Source: Scheffersomyces stipitis CBS 6054
Lineage: Eukaryota; Ascomycota; Pichiomycetes; Serinales; Debaryomycetaceae
Reading direction: 5' to 3'
NCBI RefSeq assembly: GCF_000209165.1
Contig: NC_009047.1
Location: forward strand, 372,001 to 436,000
Length of the DNA: 64,000 nucleotides
In this document: piece after piece, positions 9,943-20,415 of the stretch
How the letters are laid out: the number at the start of each line of letters is the position of its first letter
How positions within the stretch are numbered: the stretch's first letter is position 1
Notes under the pieces: model-generated
The model's input: only the letters and a program-made list of their open reading frames with translations
Told to the model about the DNA's origin: nothing
Database searches by the model: none
Position numbers and translations under genes: made by a program

Positions 9943-12147
9943 TCATATTTCTTCCTCCCCTTCGTCGTCCTCTTCTTCTTCTTCTTCTTCGTCATCCTCT
10001 TCCCCTTCTTCATACTCCTCTTCCTCTTGATCGTCTGCCGATCCAAGAAGCTTGTCCTGGTTTTCTTTCACCTTAGATATCATAAGTTCACTGTAGACCG
10101 AGTCTTTCTTCTTGGGTTGAGGTTTTGTAATACAATGGTTGGTAGAGCTGGCTATTCCTCCAACGCAAATGTTACGCTCTCTATGCTTTTTCAAGGCATC
10201 CAAACGGACAAATTCCTTTCCGCATGGACAACGACAGTGTCTGGCCTCAAGATGGCCCTTAACATGTCTGTTCAAATCGTGCTGTCTTACAAATCGTTTA
10301 GGACAGTAAGCACAGGCAAAAGGACGATCACTTAAATGGGTTTGGATATGGGAACGGACATTGTACCGCCTAGTGAACTTCTTTCCACAGTTTTTGTAGG
10401 TGCAAGTGTAGATCTTATCTTCATCGGGACCTTCCCAGTACTGGTCCAACTCTCCTGGAGGAAGTAACGAAGTTTTCTTTACCCTTCTTCTGGGTGTGCT
10501 TTGTTGGATATGTTTTTTGACATCTTTGGAAGCTTTAGCACTTGGCGATATTACAGGACTCCATTCCAAGGTAACTTGGTTTCTTGCTGGAGTGGATGGG
10601 AATTGATTTCTCAAAGGGGTCAACTGCGTTATGGTTGCATTTGCATCTTCAACTTCTTCTAGAGCACCGGGTACTCTTATAGGACTGGTGTAATATTTAA
10701 CGGGCGAAGAGCTCAACAGAGAGTTGGAATATCCAGGAGATGAATTCATCTGCTGCTGTTGCTGTTGCTGTTGGAACATAAGCTGTTGAGGATGCTGGAG
10801 ATTGTGAGGTTGCAATTGATGCAGATGCTGTAATTGTTGAACATGTTCCATTTGGAACTGGTTTACCAGAATATTGCTTCCATCGTTATTGCGGTAGAAG
10901 CTCCCATTGTCTGACTCCGAGAAGAACTGTGGAGAGTAGAAGTTGACATTGGCATTTCTCAATTGAGGATGCAATGGAGAAGAGAACTTCTGTGATTCGT
11001 AACCACTGATTACAGAACGGTTTGGAGATGGAGATAAGGGATCTGGAGAAGAAGATAGCTCTGGAGAGGCATTAGACAACGATGGAGGAGAAGGAGGAGG
11101 CAAGTAGGTATTGGAACTTCTGTTAGTGATTTGCTGCGAAAGAAACAGTTGATTCTGAACTTGATTTTTTTGCTGCTGTCTTTGATATTGTTGTACTTGT
11201 TGTACTTGTTGAAGAGTTCTAGTAGGAGACTGGAACTGTTGTTGTACTTGCTGTTGTGCTTGCTGTTGAAATTGTGCCTGCTGAAATTGCTGTACTGAAG
11301 GGGATTCGTTTTCCTTTTTATATACAACAGGTTGTTGAATTGGAATTGGAATATACTTTATTTGGTTGTTGTTGACATTGAAGTTTGACTTCTGCTCTGA
11401 TCCAGTTCCATCAATCAAGGGCTCTATATCATCAACGTAATTCTGTTGTAGATTTGCTCCTTGGTTGTTTAACTCTTGAAGATACTTGACTGAGTAATTG
11501 TTAACTGTTTGAAATCTGGCGTTTCCATTTGCTGGTATTCTTTCTCTCGAAGGAGAGGGAGAAGGTGAAGGTGGAAATTTGTACGACTTGGGACTCTCAT
11601 TGGTGACAATGTACTCTTCCTGTTTTGGCTGTAATCGCATTGGTGAAGATTGGGGCAAAGATGCTGGAATTATGTCCTTTGATGCTTTCTGCTGTTCATT
11701 CAACTCGTCTTCTTCAAGTAATAAGATTGGCTTCTGAACAATGGGGTCGACTTCAAAATCAAACTGTTGCGATTGCAGGGCATTCAATGACTTCAACAAT
11801 TCACCAGGAGAAATCGACTTGCCCAAGTCGAGAGATTGCTTGATTGGCTTGTACAAGTCATTTGCCAACCCTGTGATGGACAATTCTCTCGTATGATCTA
11901 CAAATCCAAAAATGGCCGTTCCACTAGTTTTTCTAGCATGTTTTTGGTGGCTAGGTGTCTCGAGTTTGTCCTGGAGCTGACTAGCAAAACCGGAAGGTAC
12001 ATCCAAATCTTGGAGTCCTGTTAATGTTTCGTTGAAAAGATTGTCTATCTCATCGTATTCAGCAAAGTACTGGTCGAAATTCTCATGCGGCAAAGGCATG
12101 GCTCTCGTGGCAGAGTTGACTTCTTCCCAGTTGGTGTAGGAGTCCAT
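9943..12147 (-). CDS. ACE2: Ace2/Swi5-type C2H2 zinc-finger transcription factor
   Basis: This factor drives daughter-cell and septum-degradation genes at the M/G1 transition. The protein has 734 residues from the ATG at 12147; three codons upstream there is only a GTG. Three tandem fingers occupy about residues 575-660: YTCTYKNCGKKFTRRYNVRSH, then FACAYCPKRFVRQHDLNRH, then the atypical third finger CRCPCGKEFVRLDALKKH. This array is specific to Ace2/Swi5. The middle is Gln-rich with several Q runs, and SP/TP sites flank the fingers as expected for CDK control. An unusually long acidic tail (about 30 Glu/Asp residues) closes the protein. A perfect Mcm1 box with a Forkhead site upstream (12522-12548) supports the assignment. 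Swi5 and Ace2 are merged in many Candida-clade yeasts, where the gene is called ACE2. Confidence 0.9.
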   Translation of the reverse strand: MDSYTNWEEVNSATRAMPLPHENFDQYFAEYDEIDNLFNETLTGLQDLDVPSGFASQLQDKLETPSHQKHARKTSGTAIFGFVDHTRELSITGLANDLYKPIKQSLDLGKSISPGELLKSLNALQSQQFDFEVDPIVQKPILLLEEDELNEQQKASKDIIPASLPQSSPMRLQPKQEEYIVTNESPKSYKFPPSPSPSPSRERIPANGNARFQTVNNYSVKYLQELNNQGANLQQNYVDDIEPLIDGTGSEQKSNFNVNNNQIKYIPIPIQQPVVYKKENESPSVQQFQQAQFQQQAQQQVQQQFQSPTRTLQQVQQVQQYQRQQQKNQVQNQLFLSQQITNRSSNTYLPPPSPPSLSNASPELSSSPDPLSPSPNRSVISGYESQKFSSPLHPQLRNANVNFYSPQFFSESDNGSFYRNNDGSNILVNQFQMEHVQQLQHLHQLQPHNLQHPQQLMFQQQQQQQQMNSSPGYSNSLLSSSPVKYYTSPIRVPGALEEVEDANATITQLTPLRNQFPSTPARNQVTLEWSPVISPSAKASKDVKKHIQQSTPRRRVKKTSLLPPGELDQYWEGPDEDKIYTCTYKNCGKKFTRRYNVRSHIQTHLSDRPFACAYCPKRFVRQHDLNRHVKGHLEARHCRCPCGKEFVRLDALKKHRERNICVGGIASSTNHCITKPQPKKKDSVYSELMISKVKENQDKLLGSADDQEEEEYEEGEEDDEEEEEEEDDEGEEEI

Positions 12148-13915
12148 GGCGGCCACAGTTGGGTTGAGATGATTGAAAGAGTGAAATGGGCCGGAGTGGA
12201 GTAAGGGAGGAGAGAAGAGGCAAAGTCAAATTTTCTGTCAGTTTCTGCAATCTAGACAAGAACTAGATACGAGAACCAGATTGACGATTGGGTAGCAATT
12301 GGTATAGCTGAAAATTGATTCTATCTGATTTGATTCGTTAATTGGTTGCGGTTGAATCAACAGAAAGTCTGGAGAAGAAAAGAAGTGGAAATATGGAAAC
12401 TTATTACACAACACTGTAGAAGGAAGGAATGTCTTCACACACAATGGGTAGCACCAGAGAAACCTCAGATACATTTATCATTTGATGCGGAAGGGCTGCA
12501 AGTTGATTTTTCACAACTGGGTTGCCTAATTAGGCAAATTGTCAACAATGTCAATTTTGTTGCAACTTGCGGAAAAACAAAAACACAGCTGCGCAAAGTT
12601 TAAGTGCTTTGATTTGACTTAACCTTTTCTTTTTTGGACAATGTGCATGAGGCAGGATGCAGCTTCTTTGTATGTGCTTATAGGAGCTTGTTGAGTGGAA
12701 GTATTATGAGGTCTTGCAAAATTACTACAAAAGAAACTCGACAAAATTTGCATTGGAAGTATGTAATTCGATTACTTCCTTACCGAGATGTACTGGCTCG
12801 ATCGAGTGTTCTTTCAATCGCTGAGAAAACCTTCCGAAAGATGGTAGAATGGGAACAGTCAGCAAACCTTTTGTCTTAGCCCCTTCTTAGACCGGCAAGT
12901 CCCGAGTAGAGCCAACAAGGCAGTGGCTAACACCAAGTAGTAAATTGCAGTTATACTGAAACTTCCAGTCGTTCCATATTCTATGGCTTGGTATCGGGAC
13001 CAGACAACAATATGTCTTATCTGGGTAATCTGGTTAAATAGAATCTTGTCGTTTCATTGCAACCGCAGTGTATTATTTCAGTTGATGGGTTTCTCATGCA
13101 ATCTGCTTTGGAATGTTACTACCCTGGAATTTAGTTTAGGCTTTTTAGTGCTCCAACGTTGATAATATTTCAAACAGGCAACAGTGAGAAGAGTGTCTGG
13201 AATACGAGAGATTTGACTTTATGTGTTCGCCAATTGTCGACAACTTCTGGGGTTTGCCTTGCTTAGTTGTATCCATGGATAATGTTATTCTTAGCCGCAC
13301 TGTGGCCGCCTTTGTACTAGAATTATTACTAAAATTTGTACTAGATAGTGGCTGCAACGCTCATTCGAAAGACATTGAGTACAAAATTAGTTCGAGGCGT
13401 ATTTGTTGGACAAAATTGCCGTCTACTACTATTGAACATTGCGTGGTGAGACGATACCAATTGTTGAACCCGGATATGTCCAGGTCATAATCTGCAACGT
13501 CATTATATAATTATTAGACAGAGAGCACGATCAGTATGTAGACCGCAGATGTCCATAGTGTTATAATCAGTTGTAAATTGAATTGAATGTTCTATCTCTG
13601 CTGACTTGGCAAAACTTATGTTTTAGTATACTCTGACTCTCACATTTTGTCAATTCAAATCCTATTATAGCAGCTCTAATATTGTTTCCATGCTATGTAT
13701 CTTCCAGTCCTAAGCATGCTATATCCTGCTGTCTTCCAATATGTGTTTCGGACGTCATTCAATCTTCTACTATCTACTCTACACTTTTCTTGTCTATGGA
13801 GACAACTCATGTCTTATGTGTATTCTTTTCGGTCAATGCAACTAACTGGAGAACCTGACGGTTCCGATATAAACTCAACAAATATAACAATAATATAATA
13901 GTAGAAACTAACAGA
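12148..13915. other. Long ACE2 upstream region
   Basis: The 1768 bp between ACE2 and the 3' end of KGD2 contain short open frames on both strands (for example 12634-12879, 13145-13357, 13221-13490), all without recognisable products or coding bias. The notable element is the Mcm1-Forkhead site. I see no tRNA or repeat. Confidence 0.55.
12522..12548. promoter_or_regulatory. Perfect Mcm1 box plus Forkhead site upstream of ACE2
   Basis: Positions 12522-12537 read TTGCCTAATTAGGCAA, a perfect 16 bp palindrome containing CC(A/T)6GG, the Mcm1 P-box. Six bases after the CCTAATTAGG core comes GTCAACAA (12541-12548), a match to the Fkh1/2 consensus GTMAACA. The core and spacing match the Mcm1-SFF composite known from the S. 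cerevisiae SWI5 promoter. The element lies about 375 bp upstream of the ACE2 start. Confidence 0.7.
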
Positions 13916-15232
13916 CTACTCTAACAACAACATCTTTCTGGGGTCTTCGATCAACTCCTTGACGGTCTTCAAGAATGTCACAGCTTCACGGCCGTCCAAT
14001 ACTCTGTGATCGTAGGTCAAGGCCAAGTACATCATTGGTCTTGACACGATCTGACCGTTGACGGTAACAGGTCTTTGCTTGGTACCGTGCAAACCTAAGA
14101 CAGCAGTCTGAGGCATGTTAATGATAGGAGTACCATACAAGGAACCGAAAACACCACCGTTGGAGATGGTGAAAGTTCCACCGGTCATGTCTTCCAAAGT
14201 TAACTTACCGTCTCTGGCCTTCTTACCCAAAGAAGCGATTTCTTGTTCGATGCCCAAAATAGACAAGGATTCGGCGTTTCTAACTACAGGAGTAACCAAA
14301 CCTTTAGGAGTAGCAACAGCAACGGAGATGTCGGTGTAGTCTCTGAACACTAAGGTGTCGTTGTTTTCGATGGAAGCGTTTACAGCTGGAATATCCTTAG
14401 CAGCCAAACATGAGGCCTTAGCGAAAGCACCCATGAAACCCAACTTGATGCCGGTCTTTTCCAAGAACTCGTCTTTGTACAACTTTCTCATTTCCATCAA
14501 GTTGGTCATGTCAACTTCGTTGAAAGTGGTCAAGGAGGCAGCGGTATTCTGCGATTCCTTAAGACGTTCTGCGATTCTTAATCTCATTCTGTTCATTTTC
14601 ACTCTTTCCTCGTTTCTGGAGAAGTTGGTGAAGCTGGCGACTGGAGCTTCCTTCTTTGGTTCTTCCTTTTTAGCTGGAGCTGGTGCCTTTGGAGCAGCTG
14701 GGGCAGCCTTTGGAGCAGCGGCTGGAGCTGCGGCTGGAGCTGCAGCAGGGGCAGCAGCAGGTGCAGCTTCCTCTTTTGGAGCTTCAGATGGGGCTGCTCC
14801 GCCAGCTGGAGCTTCGCCTTCTTCGATCTTAGCGAGATCCTGACCCACTTCTACAGTGTCATCAACAGCAACGAGAAACTCGGTGATGGTACCAGCAACA
14901 GGCGAGTTGACTTCGACGTCAATCTTGTCTGTTTCGACAGTGGCGATGGTCTCATCTACATTGACGTAATCTCCGACGTTCTTGTTGAGAGCGGAAAGTG
15001 TACCTTCGGTAATGGACTCGGCCATGTCTGGAACTTTCACGGTGACAGAAGCATAACGCTTGAAGGTCAAACCAGAAATTCTGGAGAAACCAGCACCAGA
15101 GGTAGTAGCAGTGTGGATCGATCTGGAAACGGGACCAGAAGACATTCTGAGAGAGAGCTTGGTGGCAGAAAGTGCAACAGCTCTGGAAACTGGAGCACGT
15201 TTCAAAGACGACTTGATGGATCTAGACAACAT
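13916..15232 (-). CDS. KGD2: Dihydrolipoyl succinyltransferase, E2 of 2-oxoglutarate dehydrogenase
   Basis: This mitochondrial TCA-cycle enzyme transfers the succinyl group from lipoate to CoA. It has 438 residues: a basic, Ser/Arg-rich presequence (about 1-60), a lipoyl domain from about residue 64 ([15 protein letters not shown]) with the lipoylated Lys in ETDKIDVEV near residue 103, an Ala/Pro linker with AAAP repeats (about 145-200), and a catalytic domain ending in [12 protein letters not shown] with the catalytic His near residue 409. There is no peripheral subunit-binding domain between linker and core, as is usual for fungal E2o. [13 protein letters not shown] and the absence of that domain separate it from the pyruvate dehydrogenase E2. 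The gene is divergent from LPD1, the E3 of the same complex. Confidence 0.95.
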   Translation of the reverse strand: MLSRSIKSSLKRAPVSRAVALSATKLSLRMSSGPVSRSIHTATTSGAGFSRISGLTFKRYASVTVKVPDMAESITEGTLSALNKNVGDYVNVDETIATVETDKIDVEVNSPVAGTITEFLVAVDDTVEVGQDLAKIEEGEAPAGGAAPSEAPKEEAAPAAAPAAAPAAAPAAAPKAAPAAPKAPAPAKKEEPKKEAPVASFTNFSRNEERVKMNRMRLRIAERLKESQNTAASLTTFNEVDMTNLMEMRKLYKDEFLEKTGIKLGFMGAFAKASCLAAKDIPAVNASIENNDTLVFRDYTDISVAVATPKGLVTPVVRNAESLSILGIEQEIASLGKKARDGKLTLEDMTGGTFTISNGGVFGSLYGTPIINMPQTAVLGLHGTKQRPVTVNGQIVSRPMMYLALTYDHRVLDGREAVTFLKTVKELIEDPRKMLLLE

Positions 15233-15480
15233 GATGAATGATAATGAAGAAATTGATCTTAAATACTGTGAGATTGTGAATACTTCAATGAAGATGATGA
15301 AAGTTGACAGATTTTATATGAATAATCAAAAATTTCAGTGATTTCTGCAATATCTGGCTTGGTTGTGATTCTAAGTGTATCAATAGAATATCAAACTAAT
15401 GGTAGATTCAAATCTGATAACGTGGGGACTTCTACGCTACGATAACAAAATGTTTCGTTTCAACTGTGCAACTAGCTGGA

Positions 15481-15813
15481 CTATGCAATTGGCTTGAATT
15501 CAGCACGGATGAGAGTCTCAATGTTGTCTGGTTGTAGAAGAAAAAGATATACTCTGATTTGCCCTACACTAAGGTCGAGTTCCGTGGACTCCTCCAAATT
15601 TTCACCGCGATGATATCCGGGGGCACTTATTTCCGGCCGGTCGGCATCCCCATCGCCTTGTTGAGTGTCGTGCGCTCCGGGGCCCTCTGACATAGTTGCA
15701 GTCTGCGATTGGTCGGCTCTGTCACCCGGAGCGCGCGGGTTCCGAGCCTGTTTGCACTTTCGGGCGTACCCCAGGGTGAGACTTTCCCGGATATCCGGAA
15801 TTCGTCCCGACAT
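15481..15813 (-). other. Doubtful 110-codon ORF across the GC-rich island
   Basis: An ATG-initiated 110-codon frame runs across the GC-rich island and stops 249 bp from the KGD2 start. The predicted protein is charged and Gly/Asp-rich, with no domain, signal or membrane segment that I recognise. High GC lengthens chance open frames, so this is probably not a gene. Confidence 0.15.
15601..15810. promoter_or_regulatory. GC-rich, CCGG-dense island between KGD2 and LPD1
   Basis: By direct count, 15601-15780 is about 63% GC, against a clearly AT-rich surround. It contains repeated CGG/CCG words, including the perfect 12 bp palindrome CCGGATATCCGG at 15787-15798 and related GATATCCGGG and TTCCGGCCGG near 15612-15640. 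Such triplets are typical half-sites for Zn2Cys6 activators. That function is inference. Confidence 0.45.
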
Positions 15814-16039
15814 CTCAAACTGTGCGGCGTGTCATCGCTTAGTCGGAGTTGGAGTTGTCATCTGCTTGGAAGAGTAACGGGAGACGTAACCATTTCGTTT
15901 AGTCTCAGTCGGGAACTCATATACACTTTATGGCTTCTAGTACCAGTATATTTCATGTCTTCTATGTAAATCTTCTATATGACACATATGTTGGAAATTC
16001 TAATAGCTATAAACTACAGATTGGACCAGCTATGGCCGG

Positions 16040-16054
16040 TGCGGTTTTTCCGCA
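16040..16054. promoter_or_regulatory. CGG-N5-CCG inverted repeat
   Basis: The sequence TGCGGTTTTTCCGCA has inverted CGG/CCG triplets five bases apart, the geometry of Zn2Cys6 homodimer sites. Further GGCCGG and TCCGGC words flank it within 25 bp. It lies 1.3 kb from LPD1 and 0.8 kb from KGD2. Confidence 0.35.
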
Positions 16055-17377
16055 ACGTATCCGGCAGATGCTGGGGCCGGCGAAGTTAGTTGCAAAATGG
16101 CAATACATAGCTAGAAAGATCACGGAATAGAAACTAAAGGATCATCCACAAGTACAGAGACTGATCTAGAAGAATTGTACCCGTAGGTCGGAAGGAACTC
16201 CGAGGGCATCCATTCCTTCTAGAAAGACCCACCACACATAAATTACAATTGACAAATACACCCTGGCAGGTTGCACGAAAGAGTGGATGCAAAAATATGA
16301 GCTTACGGCCGATACGCTACAGATATACACGGTCCCCAAAGATGGCCCTACTTCTGGTTGAGGAATACAGGGTGAGATGATCCATGCTGGCGGGCGACAA
16401 ATTCAAAAGTTGCAGTTGCTGCAGACGTGACTTAAACGGTTCACCTCCGCAGAAACGAATGCAGCACGGCGAGAGCTGGTAATGATATGGATGAATATGG
16501 ACTTCAATACAGCTACAATATAATTTTAGCCACAGTCGCATGTAGACCTTCGCAGTCAAGTCCGTATTGTACATCTTGGCAACTGTGAGTAGCGGTGTTT
16601 GAAGCTGGTCTTTGAAACAGTGACAATCCCTACAGCTGCAAAATGAGATAGCGGCATTAATTTGTGGTCGGTAGTAAAACCGCGAAATTCGTCAGCATCT
16701 GACCCCGTAAACGTCCGGGATATGAAGGTTTGTAAGCTGGCATAGTTAAGCTGGAATCAAAGCTTAGAAATGAAGAATGGACAAAAGAGTGACGCGGGAT
16801 GGACAGATGACACTGCGGAGATAGTAGTATATATGACTAACTTGTGTTTCGACCACTGTTTAAGCTGGAATGTCAGTAATTCGTATCATACGATTCATTA
16901 GTATAAAAGTATATGCTCACACCTATTTGCAACTGTCAGAATATTTTTGTGCAAGATTTGCTAATACTGGAAGTTATTTCTCTGAATATACTTAATACTT
17001 CAGTATTTCCCTAACCGAAAAAACATATTCAATATACTAGTACTATAGAACTAACCCTATACATCAGTACTACCGCCATTTGATCCCGATTATAGTTCTA
17101 TAGCCGTATAGTACTATTCGTATAGATCTCAGTTCATTAGCACTGAGACCAGCCGCTGCACTCCTACAGCTCTATTTTTCCGACACGCCCGGCGGCAGAG
17201 CCAATAACCTTCGCGCTCCTGCAGATAACGCAACTCACCACGGACATCAGTGAAGCATTTTTGTAAACTACCAGTGGAAAATCCATCGAATCTGAAGGCA
17301 TCTTTCCAATTCTTGTAAGCTGCTGCTGAAAAGTAATTGAACACTAGCAGAAAGTCCGTTTTCTTCCTATACGAAAA

Positions 17378-18856
17378 ATGTTGAGAACTTCCTTTTCCGG
17401 CCGTGCTGCCGGTTCCGCCAGAATGGCCCAATTCGTCAGATATGCCTCCACTAAGTATGATGTCGTAGTTATTGGAGGTGGTCCAGGAGGCTACGTCGCT
17501 GCCATCAAAGCCGCCCAACTCGGTTACAACACTGCTTGTATCGAGAAGAGAGGTGCATTGGGAGGTACTTGTTTGAATGTCGGATGTATTCCCTCGAAGT
17601 CTCTTTTGAACAACTCCCATTTGTATCATCAAATCAAGCACGATTCTGAAAACCGAGGCATTGCCATTGATGGTGAGGTTTCTGTCAACTTTCCAAAGTT
17701 AATGGAAGCTAAAGAGAAAGCCGTCAAGCAATTGACCGGCGGTATTGAGATGTTGTTCAAGAAGAATAAGGTTACCTATATCAAGGGATCGGGAGCTTTC
17801 GTAGATGAGAAGAAGGTTAGCGTCACACCAATTGATGGTTCGGAAGAATTAGAACTTGAAGCCGACCACTTCATTGTCGCTACCGGTTCTGAGCCTACTC
17901 CATTCCCTGGAATTACTATCGACGAAGAAAGAATCGTCACTTCTACCGGTGTCTTGGCCTTGAAGGAAATCCCTAAGAGATTGTCCATCATCGGAGGTGG
18001 TATCATTGGTTTGGAAATGGCTTCTGTCTACTCTAGACTCGGTTCCGAAGTCACTGTGATCGAGTTCCAGAACGCTATTGGTGCTGGTATGGATGCTGAA
18101 GTCGCCAAGACGTCCCAGAAGTTGTTGGCCAAGCAAGGTTTGAAGTTCAAGTTGGGCACGAAGGTCGTGTCTGGTGTCAGAGATGGCGAAGTCGTTAAGA
18201 TCGAAGTGGAAGACGTCAAGTCAGGCAAGAAGGAAGACTTGGAAGCCGATGTTTTGTTAGTTGCTATTGGCAGAAGACCATATACCGAAGGTTTAGCTCT
18301 CGAAAAGGCCGGTTTGGAACTCGACAACAAGGGTAGATTGGTGATCGACTCTCAGTACAGAACTAAGCACGACCACATTAGAGTCATTGGTGACGTTACC
18401 TTCGGCCCAATGTTGGCCCATAAGGCTGAAGAAGAAGGCATTGCTGCTGCCGAATACATCAAGCACGGCCACGGCCATGTTAACTACGGCAACATCCCCT
18501 CCGTCATGTACACTCACCCGGAAGTCGCCTGGGTCGGTCTCAACGAAGAACAATTGAAGGAACAGGGCATTAAGTACAAGGTTGGTAAGTTCCCATTCAT
18601 TGCCAACTCCAGAGCTAAAACCAACTTGGATACCGACGGCTTTGTCAAATTTCTTGCCGATGCCGAGACTCAAAGAGTATTGGGTGTTCACATAGTTGGT
18701 CCAAACGCCGGGGAAATGATTGCTGAAGCCGGTTTGGCCTTAGAATATGGTGCCTCTACTGAAGACATCGCCAGAACATGCCATGCCCACCCAACTTTGT
18801 CTGAAGCCTTCAAGGAAGCTGCCTTGTCCACTTTCGACAAACCTATCAACTTCTGA
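17378..18856 (+). CDS. LPD1: Dihydrolipoyl dehydrogenase (E3), mitochondrial
   Basis: This flavoenzyme reoxidises dihydrolipoamide with NAD+ in the pyruvate, 2-oxoglutarate and glycine-cleavage complexes. It has 492 residues: a short Arg/Ser presequence (about 1-25), an FAD-binding motif [14 protein letters not shown] near residue 31, a redox disulfide [13 protein letters not shown] with Cys at about 65 and 70, an NAD-binding motif [14 protein letters not shown] near residue 205, and a C-terminal dimerisation domain with the catalytic HAHPTLSE (His near 471). Its length matches the family. No in-frame CTG codon occurs in the whole gene, consistent with strong codon bias. It shares a divergent intergenic region with KGD2. 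Confidence 0.97.
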   Translation: MLRTSFSGRAAGSARMAQFVRYASTKYDVVVIGGGPGGYVAAIKAAQLGYNTACIEKRGALGGTCLNVGCIPSKSLLNNSHLYHQIKHDSENRGIAIDGEVSVNFPKLMEAKEKAVKQLTGGIEMLFKKNKVTYIKGSGAFVDEKKVSVTPIDGSEELELEADHFIVATGSEPTPFPGITIDEERIVTSTGVLALKEIPKRLSIIGGGIIGLEMASVYSRLGSEVTVIEFQNAIGAGMDAEVAKTSQKLLAKQGLKFKLGTKVVSGVRDGEVVKIEVEDVKSGKKEDLEADVLLVAIGRRPYTEGLALEKAGLELDNKGRLVIDSQYRTKHDHIRVIGDVTFGPMLAHKAEEEGIAAAEYIKHGHGHVNYGNIPSVMYTHPEVAWVGLNEEQLKEQGIKYKVGKFPFIANSRAKTNLDTDGFVKFLADAETQRVLGVHIVGPNAGEMIAEAGLALEYGASTEDIARTCHAHPTLSEAFKEAALSTFDKPINF

Positions 18857-19144
18857 GGGTCTTACATAGTGTGGAAAAGTATACATGAGTTTAAATTGTG
18901 TAATATGACGTATAAATTGACATAAAGATAATCGTTGTAATCTGTGAATTGTATATTGTGCTACTGTATATTTGTATAATTCATTTAATTGGTATTTATT
19001 GCAAAAATGTCGCACACGAAACGAGAACATGTCGTCTCATTTTTAATTTCGCGACCTTTTTGTTCCTCCAAAAATTTTCAATTTCCTACTTACATTTAAT
19101 TCAGGAGTATCTACATCTCTCTACTAGAACTCAAGAGGACTAAA

Positions 19145-19900
19145 ATGCCTTCACTCCAGAAGTTCCACGCTAACGTGGCCCGTCACGTGAAGCTGATGGA
19201 CAAGAACTTGACAGCAAACTTGATCCGTCACGAATACATAGTCACGACCAGAACCAAAGCGAAGCGAGTTCAAGCCAAGGCAGAGACGTTTTTAGCTGAT
19301 GCACTCCACAGAAATGACAAAATCGCTCAGGATCAACCGATTAACTCCAAAATCGTAGCAAACAGAGCATTGAACTTCTTACAGCCACCTGACAAGTTCG
19401 AAGTAGGGTCCAAAATCATACAAGAACTCGCTCCCAGATACCAGCAAAGAAGATCGGGGTTCACCAGAATCATAAAGTTGGAACCTCGTTTGGGTGAGGA
19501 CAAGGCACCCATGTCTGTGATCGAGTTGGTAGACTCAGAATACGAAATCAAGTTCTGGTACACTGCCAAAATCGTAGCCAGATTAGAATTGCAAGGGTTG
19601 AAAGTTGACGACATCACCCAGTTGAACGTGCAAAAATTAACGAAGTTCAGACCAGAGGGAGAAAAGGAGTTTGCTGCAGCTGTCGAAACCTGTAAAGTCG
19701 AATTCTTCAAATACGATCCAGAAACACAACAAGTTACAGACCCAGAAGCGTTGAAGAACTTAGAAAACTTGCCTGTGAATTTGGAATACTACGGTGGAGA
19801 TCTCTCTGGGTCCTTGGTAGCTTCCAAGAGGTTTAAGACACAACCTAGACCCGAAAAGGAACAGGCAGAGATCCCAGTCTCGCCTTTCGTGGCCAAATAG
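19145..19900 (+). CDS. MRPL8: Mitochondrial large-subunit ribosomal protein bL17m
   Basis: This is the yeast mitochondrial homologue of bacterial L17, a component of the mitoribosomal large subunit. The 251-residue protein carries the L17 core in its first 130 residues: a basic N-terminus, NLTANLIRHEYIVTT matching the L17 helix and ITT motif, an AKAETFLADAL helix and RRSGFTRIIKLEPRLGEDKAPMSVIEL at the core end. A fungal C-terminal extension of about 100 residues follows. S. cerevisiae Mrpl8 is of similar size. The start is the only reasonable ATG and lies about 290 bp downstream of LPD1 on the same strand. Confidence 0.88.
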   Translation: MPSLQKFHANVARHVKLMDKNLTANLIRHEYIVTTRTKAKRVQAKAETFLADALHRNDKIAQDQPINSKIVANRALNFLQPPDKFEVGSKIIQELAPRYQQRRSGFTRIIKLEPRLGEDKAPMSVIELVDSEYEIKFWYTAKIVARLELQGLKVDDITQLNVQKLTKFRPEGEKEFAAAVETCKVEFFKYDPETQQVTDPEALKNLENLPVNLEYYGGDLSGSLVASKRFKTQPRPEKEQAEIPVSPFVAK

Positions 19901-20415
19901 GTAATATAGTTCATTCATACATTGTACATAGCATTAATTAATACTCAGAAGATAAGCGAAGAAAGTAAAAGTTATAGAAATTGAACAGAGTTACCGAAAT
20001 ACGAGCACAGCTTGGATATTTAATGAGAATTGGTGTTACGTTGCTGCTTCTCTTGAAAACCGTCGGCCATTAGGTTTCGACATAGGTCACGTGAATATAT
20101 CGAATTTCGGGACTTACTGAAAGATATACAGAGTTGACAATATTACAATTCACATGAGATATTTTAAAATTAGCAAAATTATAATAACTGGGTGTTACAG
20201 TAACTTCTACTACACATAGGAAAGCGTAGGTGAAATATAAATTTTATTGTCCAAGAGTGGTTGGGCTGTTTACTTGACTTATACGCTGTTATCAATACCT
20301 GCACGTAACATAATTTTTCAGTATTAGGAACAACTTCGTATTTTACTCTTGTTAACAGTTATTACCGTGTGTATCACACTCAGTTCTCCACTCTATTCAC
20401 TAAATATCAATCAGC
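19901..20415. other. Intergenic region upstream of TSC10
   Basis: These 515 bp are AT-rich and hold the MRPL8 3' end and the TSC10 promoter. A CACGTG E-box (20088-20093, in GGTCACGTGA) is the one recognisable element. I see no gene. Confidence 0.55.

Larger units (their letters stand above)
15233..17377. other. KGD2-LPD1 divergent intergenic region
   Basis: These 2145 bp hold the promoters of two subunit genes of the same complex. The KGD2-proximal part is AT-rich. Next comes a GC-rich island (about 15601-15810) with several CCGG palindromes and an ATTGGT (CCAAT-type) box near 15708. A CGG/CCG inverted repeat lies at 16040-16054. The LPD1-proximal kilobase is AT-rich, with repeated tagtactata-like words around 17030-17120. 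I see no convincing gene. Confidence 0.6.

Noticed and set aside
15481..15813. 110-codon ORF upstream of KGD2 as a real gene
   Set aside because: It coincides with a GC-rich island, where stop codons are rarer, and has no family features; listed only as doubtful.
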